Assembly (NCBI GenBank): GCA_964535575.1
Contig: CAZHTC010000002.1
Location: 248,001-312,000 of the forward strand
Length of the DNA: 64,000 nt
DNA from: JAGPCK01 sp964535575
GTDB taxonomy: Bacteria > Bacteroidota > Bacteroidia > UKL13-3
Direction of reading: 5' to 3'
How positions within the stretch are numbered: the stretch's first letter is position 1; every line of letters begins with the position of its first letter. Below are positions 23,294-32,265 of this stretch, in pieces. Position numbers and translations under genes: made by a program. The notes under the pieces are model-generated. The model worked only from the letters and a program-made list of their open reading frames with translations. It was not told the DNA's origin and did no database searches.

Positions 23294-24130
23294 TTATCGC
23301 AATGTTATGGTTCTTGTTCTGTTCTTATAGGTAATCCGGGCAATTTTATCGCAGGGTTCTCCGCCTATCGGGTCAAAATCCAATTCCATAGAGTTGCCGT
23401 TGGAATTAGTAATAGTGGTTTTCCCGCTTACAATGCGTGGACAGCCAATTTTCTTCTTTAATCCCTGAGTAATATTAACAGAAAAGTTTTTACCTCTACG
23501 GCTCACTCCATTGGCCGATCCGGTAATGAGGTACACATCGTCAAACGGATTAAGGGTGGCATCGCCTTCTATACGGTCAATTTCTCCCTGCGAACTCCAG
23601 GTTATCGTTCCGGTAGAGGTGATGGCACTGGCTCCTGTAACAACATAAGAATATTTAAAATGTCCGGATGCATTGCCCAAATTGGTAATCGTGCGGGTTC
23701 CGGTGTATTGAATATCATTTACAAAATAATTCTGTAACGTTACAACCAGGGTGGAGCCCTGAGTGCGGTAAGCACCTGTAAATTCAGCTCTTATTTTACC
23801 CCGTCTGTAGTTCCCGTCAGAGCACAGGCATCCTGAAGAACTGCTTGAATCGGAAAATGTAATTTCGAGAACTTTTGGGTTTGAACTTATATCGGTGTAA
23901 ACTGAAGCACAGGCCGGTAAAATTGAAATGTTTACTTTGCCAAAACCGGGTTTATCCTGAGCCTGATTATCTACATTGTCGTGAATATTCGAAAATTCAC
24001 CATCAAGCAATGCCTGATCTTCGGCCGATTGGAAAATTTCTTCCAAATCTTCTTTATCCTTGTTGCAGGAAACGTTCACTAAGCTCCCAGACAAGGTAAG
24101 CATCAGTGCAAAGAGTGTAACTTTTTTCAT
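23294..24130 (-). CDS. Putative lipoprotein of unknown function
   Basis: I do not recognise the 278-residue product. The N-terminus is a lipoprotein signal (MKKVTLFALMLTLSGSLVNVSC, Cys 22). The mature start is charged (NKDKEDLEEIFQSAEDQA). The rest is a beta-rich domain with several cysteines (LPACASVYTD, GCLCSDGNYRRGKI, KIGCPRIVSG, GGEPCDKI), which may form disulfides. Similar repeated Thr/Gly strand patterns occur in Bacteroidota surface lipoproteins. It stands alone, with its own terminator. Confidence 0.72.
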   Translation of the reverse strand: MKKVTLFALMLTLSGSLVNVSCNKDKEDLEEIFQSAEDQALLDGEFSNIHDNVDNQAQDKPGFGKVNISILPACASVYTDISSNPKVLEITFSDSSSSSGCLCSDGNYRRGKIRAEFTGAYRTQGSTLVVTLQNYFVNDIQYTGTRTITNLGNASGHFKYSYVVTGASAITSTGTITWSSQGEIDRIEGDATLNPFDDVYLITGSANGVSRRGKNFSVNITQGLKKKIGCPRIVSGKTTITNSNGNSMELDFDPIGGEPCDKIARITYKNRTRTITLR

Positions 24131-24172
24131 ATAGCGGTATTTTTTGGTTAGATGTATAAGGTGAGCAAAAGT

Positions 24173-25369
24173 TTATCCTTTCTTACAAATTTCTGAAATA
24201 CTTTCATTAATAACACCACATGCCCACTCAATTTGTTCACAGGTAATGGTTAATGGTGGGGAAATGCGTAGTTTATTGGTAGCAAAAAGAAACCAGTCGG
24301 TAATAAGACCTTTTTCAATACACCGGTCAATAATCTTTTTAGTTGTTTCAAACGAATCAAATTCCACCGCAAGCATGAGGCCTTTACCGCTAATGCTGTG
24401 AATGGCCGGATGGGAAAGTAATGAACGAAACAAAGCTTCTTTGTTGCTTATTTCATTTACCAATGACGAATTGGTTAATTCATTTAATACGGCTAGGGCA
24501 GAGGCACAACTTACGGGATGCCCTCCAAAGGTGGTGATATGCCCAAGATAGGGGTCGTTTGTGAAAGCCTGCATCATATTCCGGTCGGCTACAAGTGCGC
24601 CTATCGGCATTCCGCCTCCCATCCCTTTAGCCAGCATCAGCATATCAGGAACCACATCGTATTGTTCAAAAGCAAACAAAGAACCTGTACGACCAAAACC
24701 CGTTTGAATCTCATCAAAAATGAGAAGTGTGCCGGTTTCGTTTGTTCGTTCTCTTAATTTTTTGAGGTATTTCTTTTCAGCAGGTAAATAGCCGGCCTCT
24801 CCCTGAACCGGCTCAATAAATACACAGGCTGTTTTTTCGGTTATAAGGGTTAAATCTTCTTCCTGGTTGAAACGGAAAAAGCGAATATCGGGCAGCAAGG
24901 GGCGAAAAGCGTTTTTAAAGTATTCTTCACTGTTTAAACTTAAAGCTCCCTGTGTGCTTCCGTGATAGGATTGATAGCAGGCAATTATTTCAGACTTCCC
25001 GCTGAACCTTTTGGCTAATTTCATAGCTGCTTCGGTTACTTCGGCTCCTGAATTTAAAAAATACACCGAATTTAAAGATGAAGGCAGGTTACGGCTCAGG
25101 GCCGTTGCCAATTGCACCTGCGGACTCTGCACATATTCCCCATAAACCATAAGGTGCATATAGCGGTCAAGTTGCTGATGAATGGCGGCCAGAACTGCCG
25201 GATGACGATGCCCGATATTACTTACCGAAATTCCTGAAATTAAGTCAAGGTATTTTTTGCCGTTTGCATCAAACAGGTAAACACCTTCTGCTTTTTCAAT
25301 CTCCAGCATCAGGGGTGCATCGGAAGTTTGGGCCACATGTCGCAAAAAAAGTTGACGATTACTGATCAT
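24173..25369 (-). CDS. Class III PLP-dependent aminotransferase
   Basis: This 398-residue cytosolic enzyme matches the acetylornithine/ornithine-type class III aminotransferases. Visible landmarks are the N-terminal GVYLFDANGKKYLDLISGI, phosphate-binding NSGAEVTEAAMKLAKR, YHGSTQGALSL, the cofactor aspartate in LLIFDEIQTGFGRTG, and the Schiff-base lysine in MLAKGMGGGMPIGA. The amino donor and acceptor cannot be fixed; no arginine-biosynthesis genes are adjacent. The frame is open to 25390 but MISNRQLFLRH is the more typical start. Confidence 0.85.
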   Translation of the reverse strand: MISNRQLFLRHVAQTSDAPLMLEIEKAEGVYLFDANGKKYLDLISGISVSNIGHRHPAVLAAIHQQLDRYMHLMVYGEYVQSPQVQLATALSRNLPSSLNSVYFLNSGAEVTEAAMKLAKRFSGKSEIIACYQSYHGSTQGALSLNSEEYFKNAFRPLLPDIRFFRFNQEEDLTLITEKTACVFIEPVQGEAGYLPAEKKYLKKLRERTNETGTLLIFDEIQTGFGRTGSLFAFEQYDVVPDMLMLAKGMGGGMPIGALVADRNMMQAFTNDPYLGHITTFGGHPVSCASALAVLNELTNSSLVNEISNKEALFRSLLSHPAIHSISGKGLMLAVEFDSFETTKKIIDRCIEKGLITDWFLFATNKLRISPPLTITCEQIEWACGVINESISEICKKG

Positions 25370-25432
25370 GTGTACAAAACTAAGCAGCAATACGCGGTGA
25401 ACACAACCTTTTTCGCTTTTTTTGAATACAAA

Positions 25433-26770
25433 ATGTTAATTCCCTTTTTTAACCGCATTTTTAAAAATGAACATACTGCCGAATTGTTGCGGGGAGGGGT
25501 ATATGCTGTTTTTTTCAGAATGCTTTCCTTTTTCAGCGGACTGCTGATAACATCCATCCTTGTAAGGCATTATGGACTTCAATCCTATGGGGTGTATGTT
25601 TTGTTTATTAGTTTTTGGGGAATCGGAGCCTTTGCGGGCCGGTTTAGTTTAGATACTGCTGTAAATAAATACATCACTCTTCATCATGCAACCGGAAGGG
25701 TTGATTTGATTAAACCCACTCTTCAAAAGGCGATGAGGTTATCGTTGGGAGCTTCCATTTTGGCGGCACTCTGTATTTTTATTTTGGCCACACCTATTGC
25801 CACTTATTTTTTCAAAGATGCAAGCCTTGCTGTATATGTAAGAATTTTCTGCTGGTTTATTATTCCAGTTACTTCCGGAATGATTTTACAAAGTGGACTA
25901 CGGGCAATGAAAAAAGTAAAATCGTTTGCATTCTCTTCGTTTGCCTCCAGCAATCTTGTAGTACTTCTGTTGCTTTTGGTAACCGTGTGGGTTAACAAAC
26001 ATTTTTTTACTCCGGTATGGCTTGCAGCCCTGGCATCGGTGCTGGTATGGCTAACCGCAAAGGTTTTATGGATTAAAAATTCAAAGGAGTTGCCAGCTCA
26101 AAAACTTCCGGATGCTGAAACTAGCAACCTGATTAAATCGGCCTGGCCGGTATTTTTTTCTTCTGTTTGGGTGGTGATTAATCACTACGTGCCACTGTTG
26201 CTGCTCGGGTACTTTACCGATATAATGCAGGTTGGGTTGTTTGAGGGAGCTTTTCGTTTAAGTAAGTTGGTTATTATCGGGCTGTTTTTTGTAAACACTA
26301 TTGCCGCAACAAAATTTACTGAACTGTTGCATAAGGAAGATAGAAATGAGTTGCAGCGTTTGTTGCAGCATAAAGCGATGATTGTATCCGGAATTGCCCT
26401 TGTGGTTTTTATGTTATCATTGGTTTTTCCGGAGTTGCTGCTGCGTTTACTCCACGAGCAATTTGCAGCAGGCCGCTCGGCTTTTGTTATTCTTGGATTT
26501 GCCCAGTTGGTAAATGCGCTTGTAGGTTCCGTAAATATTTTAATGATGATGGCCGGGTACGAAAAACAACTGATGCGAATAAATATGTATGGTGTTTTGT
26601 TAAGTCTGGGTTTATCGATTATCCTTATCCCATCCATGCAATTGGAAGGGGCTGCCATTGCCCGAAGTGCAGGCATTGTGTGGGTAAATGCGGCCTGTTG
26701 TATTTATATATATCGAAAAACGGGGTTACTCACCTTTTGGTGGCCATTTATAAACAGCAAAAGGGACTAA
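25433..26770 (+). CDS. Polysaccharide flippase / MATE-like membrane protein
   Basis: This 445-residue protein has about 12-14 hydrophobic segments and the general shape of oligosaccharide flippases (Wzx, polysaccharide_synt family). The N-terminal ELLRGGVYAVFFRMLSFFSG is followed by a long variable membrane region and ends LEGAAIARSAGIVWVNAAC, which is conserved in shape in this family. It would move lipid-linked glycans across the inner membrane. No glycosyltransferases lie beside it, so the glycan is unknown. ATG 25433 is chosen; the open frame reaches 25328 inside the divergent aminotransferase gene. Confidence 0.85.
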   Translation: MLIPFFNRIFKNEHTAELLRGGVYAVFFRMLSFFSGLLITSILVRHYGLQSYGVYVLFISFWGIGAFAGRFSLDTAVNKYITLHHATGRVDLIKPTLQKAMRLSLGASILAALCIFILATPIATYFFKDASLAVYVRIFCWFIIPVTSGMILQSGLRAMKKVKSFAFSSFASSNLVVLLLLLVTVWVNKHFFTPVWLAALASVLVWLTAKVLWIKNSKELPAQKLPDAETSNLIKSAWPVFFSSVWVVINHYVPLLLLGYFTDIMQVGLFEGAFRLSKLVIIGLFFVNTIAATKFTELLHKEDRNELQRLLQHKAMIVSGIALVVFMLSLVFPELLLRLLHEQFAAGRSAFVILGFAQLVNALVGSVNILMMMAGYEKQLMRINMYGVLLSLGLSIILIPSMQLEGAAIARSAGIVWVNAACCIYIYRKTGLLTFWWPFINSKRD

Positions 26771-26819
26771 AGTCCCTCCTGCGTGTGTAAACCTAAACCT
26801 TATTATAAAAACAAAATCA

Positions 26820-27296
26820 TTATCTTCCGGGAGGTGGTCCGCCTGCAGGTGGTCCCATTCTTCGTTCACGAATTTTTCGAATCAATTCACGTTTAAAATC
26901 TTCTTCGGCTCTGTAAAGCAGCAGAATTTTTTTGGACGAAATCACCTTTTTGAATTCAATCTGATATTTTTTAATGAGGGCAACCTGAGCTTCTCTGAAA
27001 CTAATCATTTCTCCAATACGTTTTTCTGCTTCCTGTTCGCTTAAGTCGGCCGGCAATTCTTCTTCTTCACTAAGCCGGTATTTTCTTCTTAACTCTTTCA
27101 TCTCTGTTTCCATTTTGTTGTAAACGGGCCAGAATCCTTTTGCTTCTTCAGGTGTGAGTTGAAGCCTGTCGGTAATAAAAGCAATTTTCATGGCTTCAAT
27201 CCGTTCTTTTGCTGGGCGTGCATCTCCCTGTGCCTGCACAGTGGCAGGTAGGATGAAAAGGCTACAAACCCACACTAACATCGTTACTTTTTTCAT
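26820..27296 (-). CDS. Spy/CpxP-like periplasmic protein
   Basis: This 158-residue protein has a signal peptide (MKKVTMLVWVCSLFILPATV, then QAQ) and an almost entirely helical mature region rich in Glu, Lys and Arg. The segments LTPEEAKGFWPVYNKMETEM and EKRIGEMISFREAQ resemble the Spy/CpxP LTPEQ repeats. The C-terminus is Gly/Pro-rich (GPPAGGPPPGR). It probably senses or buffers periplasmic stress. It overlaps the anti-sigma-like gene by 4 bp and ends the sigma-factor operon. Confidence 0.75.
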   Translation of the reverse strand: MKKVTMLVWVCSLFILPATVQAQGDARPAKERIEAMKIAFITDRLQLTPEEAKGFWPVYNKMETEMKELRRKYRLSEEEELPADLSEQEAEKRIGEMISFREAQVALIKKYQIEFKKVISSKKILLLYRAEEDFKRELIRKIRERRMGPPAGGPPPGR

Positions 27297-27856
27297 AACT
27301 CCTCCAGTATTAATTGTTCATCGGCATTATCGAGAATATATTGTTCTATAAGTTCATTGCTGTCGCGGACACTGTTTGTCGACTTGTTTTTTGCTGTTTC
27401 GGTCTCGGTGTAAACTTCGGCTACCAAATCAATACTCACGTTATTGTTTTCCAGATAGGTGAAAATTTCATCATCTGTTGCCTGTTCAATTGAAACGGTT
27501 GTTTCGGTGTGGTGAGGTGCTGTTTTTGAAAGCAGCAAAACCAATCCAATAGCAAGCAGGGCTACCGCGGCTGCAGCAATACGGGTTATAAATGAGAAGT
27601 GTATAATTCGGCCCTGGATTTTACCGGTATGGCTTTTTGAAAGCACCTGTGAAGGGAAATGTTCAAAATATCCCTGCGGCACTTCAAATGCTGAATCAAT
27701 TTTATGTGATAATAACGGTGTTTCACCACTCTTCACCCGCATCAAAATACTTTGAGGCAATTCCTCAAAATAAGATGGGGGAAGTGTAAACGGGTTGTTT
27801 TTGGGAAGTCCGTTTACAAATGCTTCTTCTGGCGATATGGGATTTTGTATATCCAT
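27293..27856 (-). CDS. Putative anti-sigma factor, single-pass membrane protein
   Basis: This 187-residue protein has a cytoplasmic N-terminal part of about 88 residues with two similar motifs (FTLPPSYFEELPQSIL and FEVPQGYFEHFPSQVL), one transmembrane helix (ITRIAAAAVALLAIGLVLLL, about 89-109) and an acidic periplasmic tail. No zinc-binding anti-sigma motif is visible. Its position 23 bp after an ECF sigma gene and before a Spy-like protein makes an anti-sigma role likely by context. Confidence 0.65.
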   Translation of the reverse strand: MDIQNPISPEEAFVNGLPKNNPFTLPPSYFEELPQSILMRVKSGETPLLSHKIDSAFEVPQGYFEHFPSQVLSKSHTGKIQGRIIHFSFITRIAAAAVALLAIGLVLLLSKTAPHHTETTVSIEQATDDEIFTYLENNNVSIDLVAEVYTETETAKNKSTNSVRDSNELIEQYILDNADEQLILEEL

Positions 27857-27879
27857 TTTATATTAGAGCATTTTTTTTT

Positions 27880-28443
27880 CTAAAGGTTTAATGTGCGGTT
27901 AAAATAGGTTTCTATTTTTTTTACGGCATGATGGTATGAAGCTTTAAGCGCTCCTACCGAGGTATCTGTTATTTCAGCAATTTGTTCGTAGGGCAACTCA
28001 TCAAAGTAGCGCATATTAAAAACGGCTCGTTGTTTTTCAGGAAGTTCCAGAATAGCTAATTGCAATTTTTTCTGTATCTGATTTCCGTTAAAACCGGCTC
28101 CGCTGGTAATTTTATCGCTCAGGTAGTGCTCGGCATCTTCCATATTTACATGCAACGATGCTTTTTTCTTATTAATAAAAGCCAGAGACTCGTTGGTGGC
28201 CACCCTGAACAGCCAGGTAAATAATTTTGACTCTTCCCGGAAGCCGTCTAATTTTTCCCAGGCCCTGATAAACGTATTTTGTGTTACATCATCGGCATCA
28301 TCATGGTCAATCACCAGTCTGCGTACATGCCAGTAAACCTTTTGCTGGTACTTTTTTATAATAGCTTCAAATGCCTCTTTCCGGCTCTCTTCCCTGCGAA
28401 AGGCCTCTATCAGTTCTTTATCGCTTGCTGCGGCTCCTGTCAT
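27880..28443 (-). CDS. ECF-type RNA polymerase sigma factor
   Basis: This 187-residue protein has sigma region 2 (HDDADDVTQNTFIRAWEKL, then FRVATNESLAFINK) and region 4 with a helix-turn-helix (ELPEKQRAVFNMRYFDEL, YEQIAEITDTSVGALKAS). There is no region 3, as is usual for the ECF class. Its partner genes are the single-pass membrane protein and the Spy-like periplasmic protein downstream, so it likely responds to an envelope signal. No target promoter can be named. Confidence 0.92.
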   Translation of the reverse strand: MTGAAASDKELIEAFRREESRKEAFEAIIKKYQQKVYWHVRRLVIDHDDADDVTQNTFIRAWEKLDGFREESKLFTWLFRVATNESLAFINKKKASLHVNMEDAEHYLSDKITSGAGFNGNQIQKKLQLAILELPEKQRAVFNMRYFDELPYEQIAEITDTSVGALKASYHHAVKKIETYFNRTLNL

Positions 28444-28499
28444 GTAGTTTCCGGTTTACTTTGCTTCTGATAGCTTAGAATCAAAAAGGTTTAACCGAA

Positions 28500-28826
28500 C
28501 TATTTTAATTTTTCATTTTCCTTATGCCTGTTTGAATCACGTTGCGTTTTTTTATCTATATTTTTCTTAAACGCTTCGGTAAGGTTCACCCCCGTTTGGT
28601 TGGCAAGACATACCAACACCCACAGTACATCCGCCATTTCATCGGCCAGGTCAACTTTGCTATCGCTTTCTTTGAAGGATTGTTCCCCGTATTTACGGGC
28701 CATAATCCGGGCAACCTCGCCCACTTCTTCCATCAAAATGGCAGTATTGGTTAACTCGTTAAAATAACGAACCCCGGTGGTTTTTATCCAACTATCAACT
28801 GTTTCCTGTGCTTCCTGTATTGTCAT
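28500..28826 (-). CDS. MazG-like nucleotide pyrophosphohydrolase
   Basis: This 108-residue all-alpha NTP-PPase has the MazG metal motifs: EEVGEVARIM (ExxE) and LADEMADVLWVLVCLAN (ExxD). Small MazG-like enzymes hydrolyse non-canonical NTPs to NMP and pyrophosphate. It may be cotranscribed with dtd, but the 100-bp gap upstream contains short AAACTCA repeats and no clear promoter. Confidence 0.88.
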   Translation of the reverse strand: MTIQEAQETVDSWIKTTGVRYFNELTNTAILMEEVGEVARIMARKYGEQSFKESDSKVDLADEMADVLWVLVCLANQTGVNLTEAFKKNIDKKTQRDSNRHKENEKLK

Positions 28827-28850
28827 TTTTTATATTATTTATCGCAATTT

Positions 28851-28908
28851 AAACTCTCACAAACTCACGCTTCGGTAAACTCAGCGCAACACAAACTCAC
28901 AAATTCGC
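28851..28908. repeat. Short degenerate direct repeats of AAACTCA
   Basis: Units AAACTCTCAC (28851), AAACTCACGC (28861), AAACTCAGCG (28877), AAACTCACAA (28893) and AAATTCGCAA (28901) occur within 60 bp between dtd and the mazG-like gene. The spacing is irregular. No function is apparent. Confidence 0.4.
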
Positions 28909-28926
28909 AACTTCACCACCTCATGA

Positions 28927-29379
28927 TCACTCCCTGTTCTTCGAATCCATCACAATGGTAACAGGTCCGTCATTTACTAAGGCTACTTTCATATCGGCAC
29001 CAAATTGTCCGGTGGCTATTTTATGTCCAAGTTCTTTTTCCAGCAGCGTATGCAGGTGTTGAAATAAAGGAATGGCTTTTTCGGGTCGGGCTGCTTTTAT
29101 ATATGAAGGGCGGTTTCCTTTTTTGGTAGAGGCATGTAAGGTAAACTGACTTACCAGTAAAATTGTTCCGTTTGCGTCCTTAATATTTTTATTCATTACC
29201 CCGTTTTCATCAGGGAAAATGCGCAGGTTGCAAATTTTACTGCAGAGCCATTCGGCATCTTCGTTCAGGTCGGTCTCTTCAATTCCTGCCAGTATCATCA
29301 ACCCCTTTCCTATGGAAGAAAAAAGTTGTTCATCAATAGTTACCGATGCCTGACTTACCCGTTGAATTACTACGCGCAT
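28927..29379 (-). CDS. dtd: D-aminoacyl-tRNA deacylase
   Basis: This 150-residue protein is DTD, which hydrolyses D-amino acids (and glycine mis-charged on tRNA-Ala) from tRNA and so guards translation. The two active-site motifs are visible: LLVSQFTLHA (SQxTLxA) and NDGPVTI (the cross-subunit Gly-cisPro motif). The N-terminus MRVVIQRVSQASVTI is typical. It lies 8 bp downstream of rsgA. Confidence 0.95.
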   Translation of the reverse strand: MRVVIQRVSQASVTIDEQLFSSIGKGLMILAGIEETDLNEDAEWLCSKICNLRIFPDENGVMNKNIKDANGTILLVSQFTLHASTKKGNRPSYIKAARPEKAIPLFQHLHTLLEKELGHKIATGQFGADMKVALVNDGPVTIVMDSKNRE

Positions 29380-29387
29380 AAATTTTT

Positions 29388-30308
29388 CTAATGATGAATG
29401 TCTTCGTTGCGAAGCATACTCAGGTAGTTTCGGTAACGTTCTTCATCCAGTTTGCCTTCCTGCAGTGCTTTTAAAACAGCGCAGCCCGGTTCGTTTACAT
29501 GCTGGCAATTATTAAAGCGGCAATCATTCAAAAGTGCCCGCATCTCAGGGAAGTAGTGGGAGAGTTCCTGTTCCGAGATATCAACCAACCCTAAATCTTT
29601 AATTCCCGGAGTGTCGATAATAAAACTGTCAGGCATTAACTCAAACATTTCGGCAAAGGTTGTGGTGTGCATTCCTTTTTCCGAATAGGTGGAAACCTCA
29701 CCGGTTTTGCGTTCCATTTCCGGATGAATGGCATTAATGAGTGAAGATTTACCAACCCCCGAATGACCTGCCAGAAGTGAAACATGGCCTTGAAGTAAAT
29801 TTTTCAGATCAGTTATCCCATCCATTTTTACAGCCGAAGTGCGAATTGTTTTATAACCGAGAGAATGATACAGTTTTTCATATTCAGAAAGAATTTGTTT
29901 TGCATCTTCATTATATAAATCAATTTTATTGAATGCAATGGTAACGGGAATATGATAAGCCTCGGCAGTAACCAAAAAACGGTCAATAAATCCGGTACTG
30001 GTTCTGGGATAAAACAAGGTTACAATGAGCAATGCCTGATCGATATTAGCAGCAAGTACCTGTGTTTGCTTGGAAAGATTGTTTGATTTACGGATGATAT
30101 AATTTTTTCTTTCTTTCAGTTCGGTGATTATTCCTGTTTCTTTTTCAGGCTCCTGTTCTACCACAACTTCATCTCCTACAGCAATAGGATTGGTATGCTT
30201 AATTCCATCTAATCTGAATTTTCCTTTCAGGCGGCATTCCATGTGGCTGCCATTTTCCAAACGAACCGTGTACCAGCTTCCGGTTGACTTGGTAACAATA
30301 CCTTTCAT
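29388..30308 (-). CDS. rsgA: Ribosome small-subunit-dependent GTPase RsgA
   Basis: This 306-residue GTPase matures the 30S subunit. It has an N-terminal OB fold, then the circularly permuted G domain: the NKIDLY (G4) motif comes before the P-loop GHSGVGKSSLINA (G1), and DTPGIKDLG (G3) follows. The C-terminal zinc knuckle CRFNNCQHVNEPGC completes the family layout. It overlaps crcB by 4 bp, so the two genes are likely coupled. Confidence 0.95.
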   Translation of the reverse strand: MKGIVTKSTGSWYTVRLENGSHMECRLKGKFRLDGIKHTNPIAVGDEVVVEQEPEKETGIITELKERKNYIIRKSNNLSKQTQVLAANIDQALLIVTLFYPRTSTGFIDRFLVTAEAYHIPVTIAFNKIDLYNEDAKQILSEYEKLYHSLGYKTIRTSAVKMDGITDLKNLLQGHVSLLAGHSGVGKSSLINAIHPEMERKTGEVSTYSEKGMHTTTFAEMFELMPDSFIIDTPGIKDLGLVDISEQELSHYFPEMRALLNDCRFNNCQHVNEPGCAVLKALQEGKLDEERYRNYLSMLRNEDIHH

Positions 30309-30673
30309 ATTCCCGAAATTTTGTATCCGATAAAAACCAGAGCAAATCCTGCCGCATTGGTAAGCAAAACATAGGCGACAACAGTAAAATAAGCTTTAGC
30401 CTGCAGGAGATGAAATGTTTCGAGTCCGAATGAGGAAAACGTGGTAAAGCCACCCAGTACTCCGGTAATCAGGAAAAAATAAAACGAACGGTCAGCTACA
30501 TTTTTATTCAGCAAAGCCCATAGAAGTCCGATGGCAAAACATCCGATTAAATTTACCACAAAAGTATGCCATGGAAACTGAGACACTTCGCGCACGCCCA
30601 CCCATTGGCCAATTAAATACCTTAACACTGAACCAAGGGCACCGCCCAACCCAACCCAAATCAAAGGATTCAT
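30305..30673 (-). CDS. crcB: Fluoride channel CrcB/Fluc
   Basis: This 122-residue inner-membrane protein has four helices and the Fluc motifs GLGGALGSVLRYLIG at the N-terminus, NLIGCFAIGLLWAL, and GGFTTFSSFGLET, the phenylalanine/threonine signature of the pore. It forms dimeric double-barrelled fluoride channels. The upstream region (30674-30772) does not show a fluoride riboswitch. It is the first gene of the crcB-rsgA-dtd run. Confidence 0.93.
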   Translation of the reverse strand: MNPLIWVGLGGALGSVLRYLIGQWVGVREVSQFPWHTFVVNLIGCFAIGLLWALLNKNVADRSFYFFLITGVLGGFTTFSSFGLETFHLLQAKAYFTVVAYVLLTNAAGFALVFIGYKISGI

Positions 30674-30772
30674 GGGGATAAAGATACGGGATTCGTTTAA
30701 AAGTGTAGAAATATGAGCAGGAATTAGCTGAAAAAATACTAACTTTATTGATGATTAGTTTTCTTTGCTCTT

Positions 30773-31696
30773 ATGAAAAAGATGGCCGTTTTGGATTTAG
30801 GAACAAATACCTTTCACCTGCATATTGCTCATGTAAAGGAGACTGATTTTGAAACGGTTTTCAAAATGCAGATTCCGGTAAAACTGGGAGAGGGCGGCAT
30901 TAATCAGGGACATATTGGGGAGGGGGCGTATAAGCGGGGCATTGAAGCTATGAAAGATTTCGCAGCCGAGTTAAAAAATTATGAAGTTGAACTGATCAGG
31001 GCATTTGCCACGTCAGCCATTAGAGATGCTTCAAACGGATTGCATTTTCTGGAGGAGGTTAAACGACAAACCCAAATAGAAATTGATACCATTACAGGGG
31101 AAGAGGAGGCCTTATTGATTTATGAAGGAGTACGTCATTCTTTACCATTTTCATCAGAACCTAAATTAATCATGGACATTGGCGGGGGAAGTGTGGAATT
31201 TGTTATTGCCAATGAAGCAAATGTTTTCTGGAAACAAAGTTTCAGACTTGGAGCGGCTCGCCTTATTGAAAAGTATCACCGGCATGACCCAATGGGGGAA
31301 GAGGAGTGTAGTGGCCTGTATGAATACCTGCGGGTGCAACTTACACCCCTATGGGAAGCCATGAACCAATTTCCGGTAACGGAGTTAGTTGGTTCGGCCG
31401 GTTCATTTGAATCGGTGGTGGAGCTGATTGGCGATTTGCTTCAAAAACCGGTACAAAAGTTTTCAGCTAAAAGCCATTTAGTTGAACTCGATGATTTTTT
31501 TCAAATTCATCCGATACTATTGCAGTCAACTGCTGCCGAAAGAAAAAAAATGAAAGGATTGGTATCGTTCAGGGTAGAAATGATGGTGGCTGCCTCCTGT
31601 TTAATTGATGTGGTTTTAAAACACGCACGGATAAGACGGCTTATTGCCTCGGAGTATTCAATGAAAGAGGGAGTTTTTTTCTCAGAGAAAAATTAG
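30773..31696 (+). CDS. Ppx/GppA family exopolyphosphatase
   Basis: This 307-residue protein has the actin-like ASKHA fold of the Ppx/GppA family. Landmarks are phosphate-1 AVLDLGTNTFHLHIA, ATSAIRDASNG, TGEEEALLIYEGV and phosphate-2 LIMDIGGGSVEFVI. The family hydrolyses polyphosphate or the 5'-phosphate of pppGpp. It lacks the extra C-terminal HD-like domain of long E. coli-type enzymes, as is usual for short forms. A second ATG three codons in (30782) is a possible start. Its 3' end overlaps maf by 4 bp. Confidence 0.9.
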   Translation: MKKMAVLDLGTNTFHLHIAHVKETDFETVFKMQIPVKLGEGGINQGHIGEGAYKRGIEAMKDFAAELKNYEVELIRAFATSAIRDASNGLHFLEEVKRQTQIEIDTITGEEEALLIYEGVRHSLPFSSEPKLIMDIGGGSVEFVIANEANVFWKQSFRLGAARLIEKYHRHDPMGEEECSGLYEYLRVQLTPLWEAMNQFPVTELVGSAGSFESVVELIGDLLQKPVQKFSAKSHLVELDDFFQIHPILLQSTAAERKKMKGLVSFRVEMMVAASCLIDVVLKHARIRRLIASEYSMKEGVFFSEKN

Positions 31697-32259
31697 AAGC
31701 TTAATTTTTTTAATTCTTCGTTCACCCTGCTCACAGGCAACCCCATTACGTTGTAAAAACATCCGTTTACTTTTTCAACAGCTGTATAGCCAAACCAATC
31801 CTGAATGCCATAGCTGCCCGCTTTATCGAACGGGTGATATTGATTGATATAATGCCATATTTCATCGTCAGAAAGTTGTTTACAGGTTACCTCGGTTCGT
31901 TCAAAAAAGGTATGTACCCTTTCTGTTGTGCGCAAACAAACTCCTGTAAATACTTCATGAGTGGTTCCGCAAATGGTTTTAAGCATTCTGAACGCATCTT
32001 CTCCATCTTCGGGTTTGTTGAGTACGCGGTCATTTACCCATACAATTGTGTCGGCAGTAAGTAAAATATGATTGGTTAAATCACCCGGGAAATGCAGTGC
32101 TTTCTTTTTGGCGAGATAAACAGCAATTTCGTAGCTGTGTAGTTCGGCAGGAAAACTTTCGTCCACTTCATACGTATGAATATCGTAAGCTAGTTCAAGG
32201 CCTTTTATTAACTCTTGTCTGCGCGGAGATTTGGATGCAAGGATTATTTTTTTATTCAT
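31693..32259 (-). CDS. maf: Maf-like nucleotide pyrophosphatase
   Basis: This 188-residue protein has the Maf/YhdE signature ASKSPRRQELIKGL at the N-terminus, a conserved EVDESF, the catalytic TADTIVWVNDRVLNKP and the C-terminal YGIQDWFGYTAVEKVNG. Maf proteins hydrolyse dTTP/UTP and modified nucleotides as a house-cleaning step. It is the last gene of a five-gene run and lies 6 bp after the Ldh-family gene. Confidence 0.93.
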   Translation of the reverse strand: MNKKIILASKSPRRQELIKGLELAYDIHTYEVDESFPAELHSYEIAVYLAKKKALHFPGDLTNHILLTADTIVWVNDRVLNKPEDGEDAFRMLKTICGTTHEVFTGVCLRTTERVHTFFERTEVTCKQLSDDEIWHYINQYHPFDKAGSYGIQDWFGYTAVEKVNGCFYNVMGLPVSRVNEELKKLSF

Positions 32260-32265
32260 TTCTGA

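Noticed and set aside
26762..26777. Hairpin AGGGAC-TAAA-GTCCCT at the flippase stop codon as a terminator
   Set aside because: The stem is only 6 bp and no T run follows it on either strand.
30674..30772. Fluoride riboswitch upstream of crcB
   Set aside because: The short upstream region shows no match to the conserved fluoride aptamer core.
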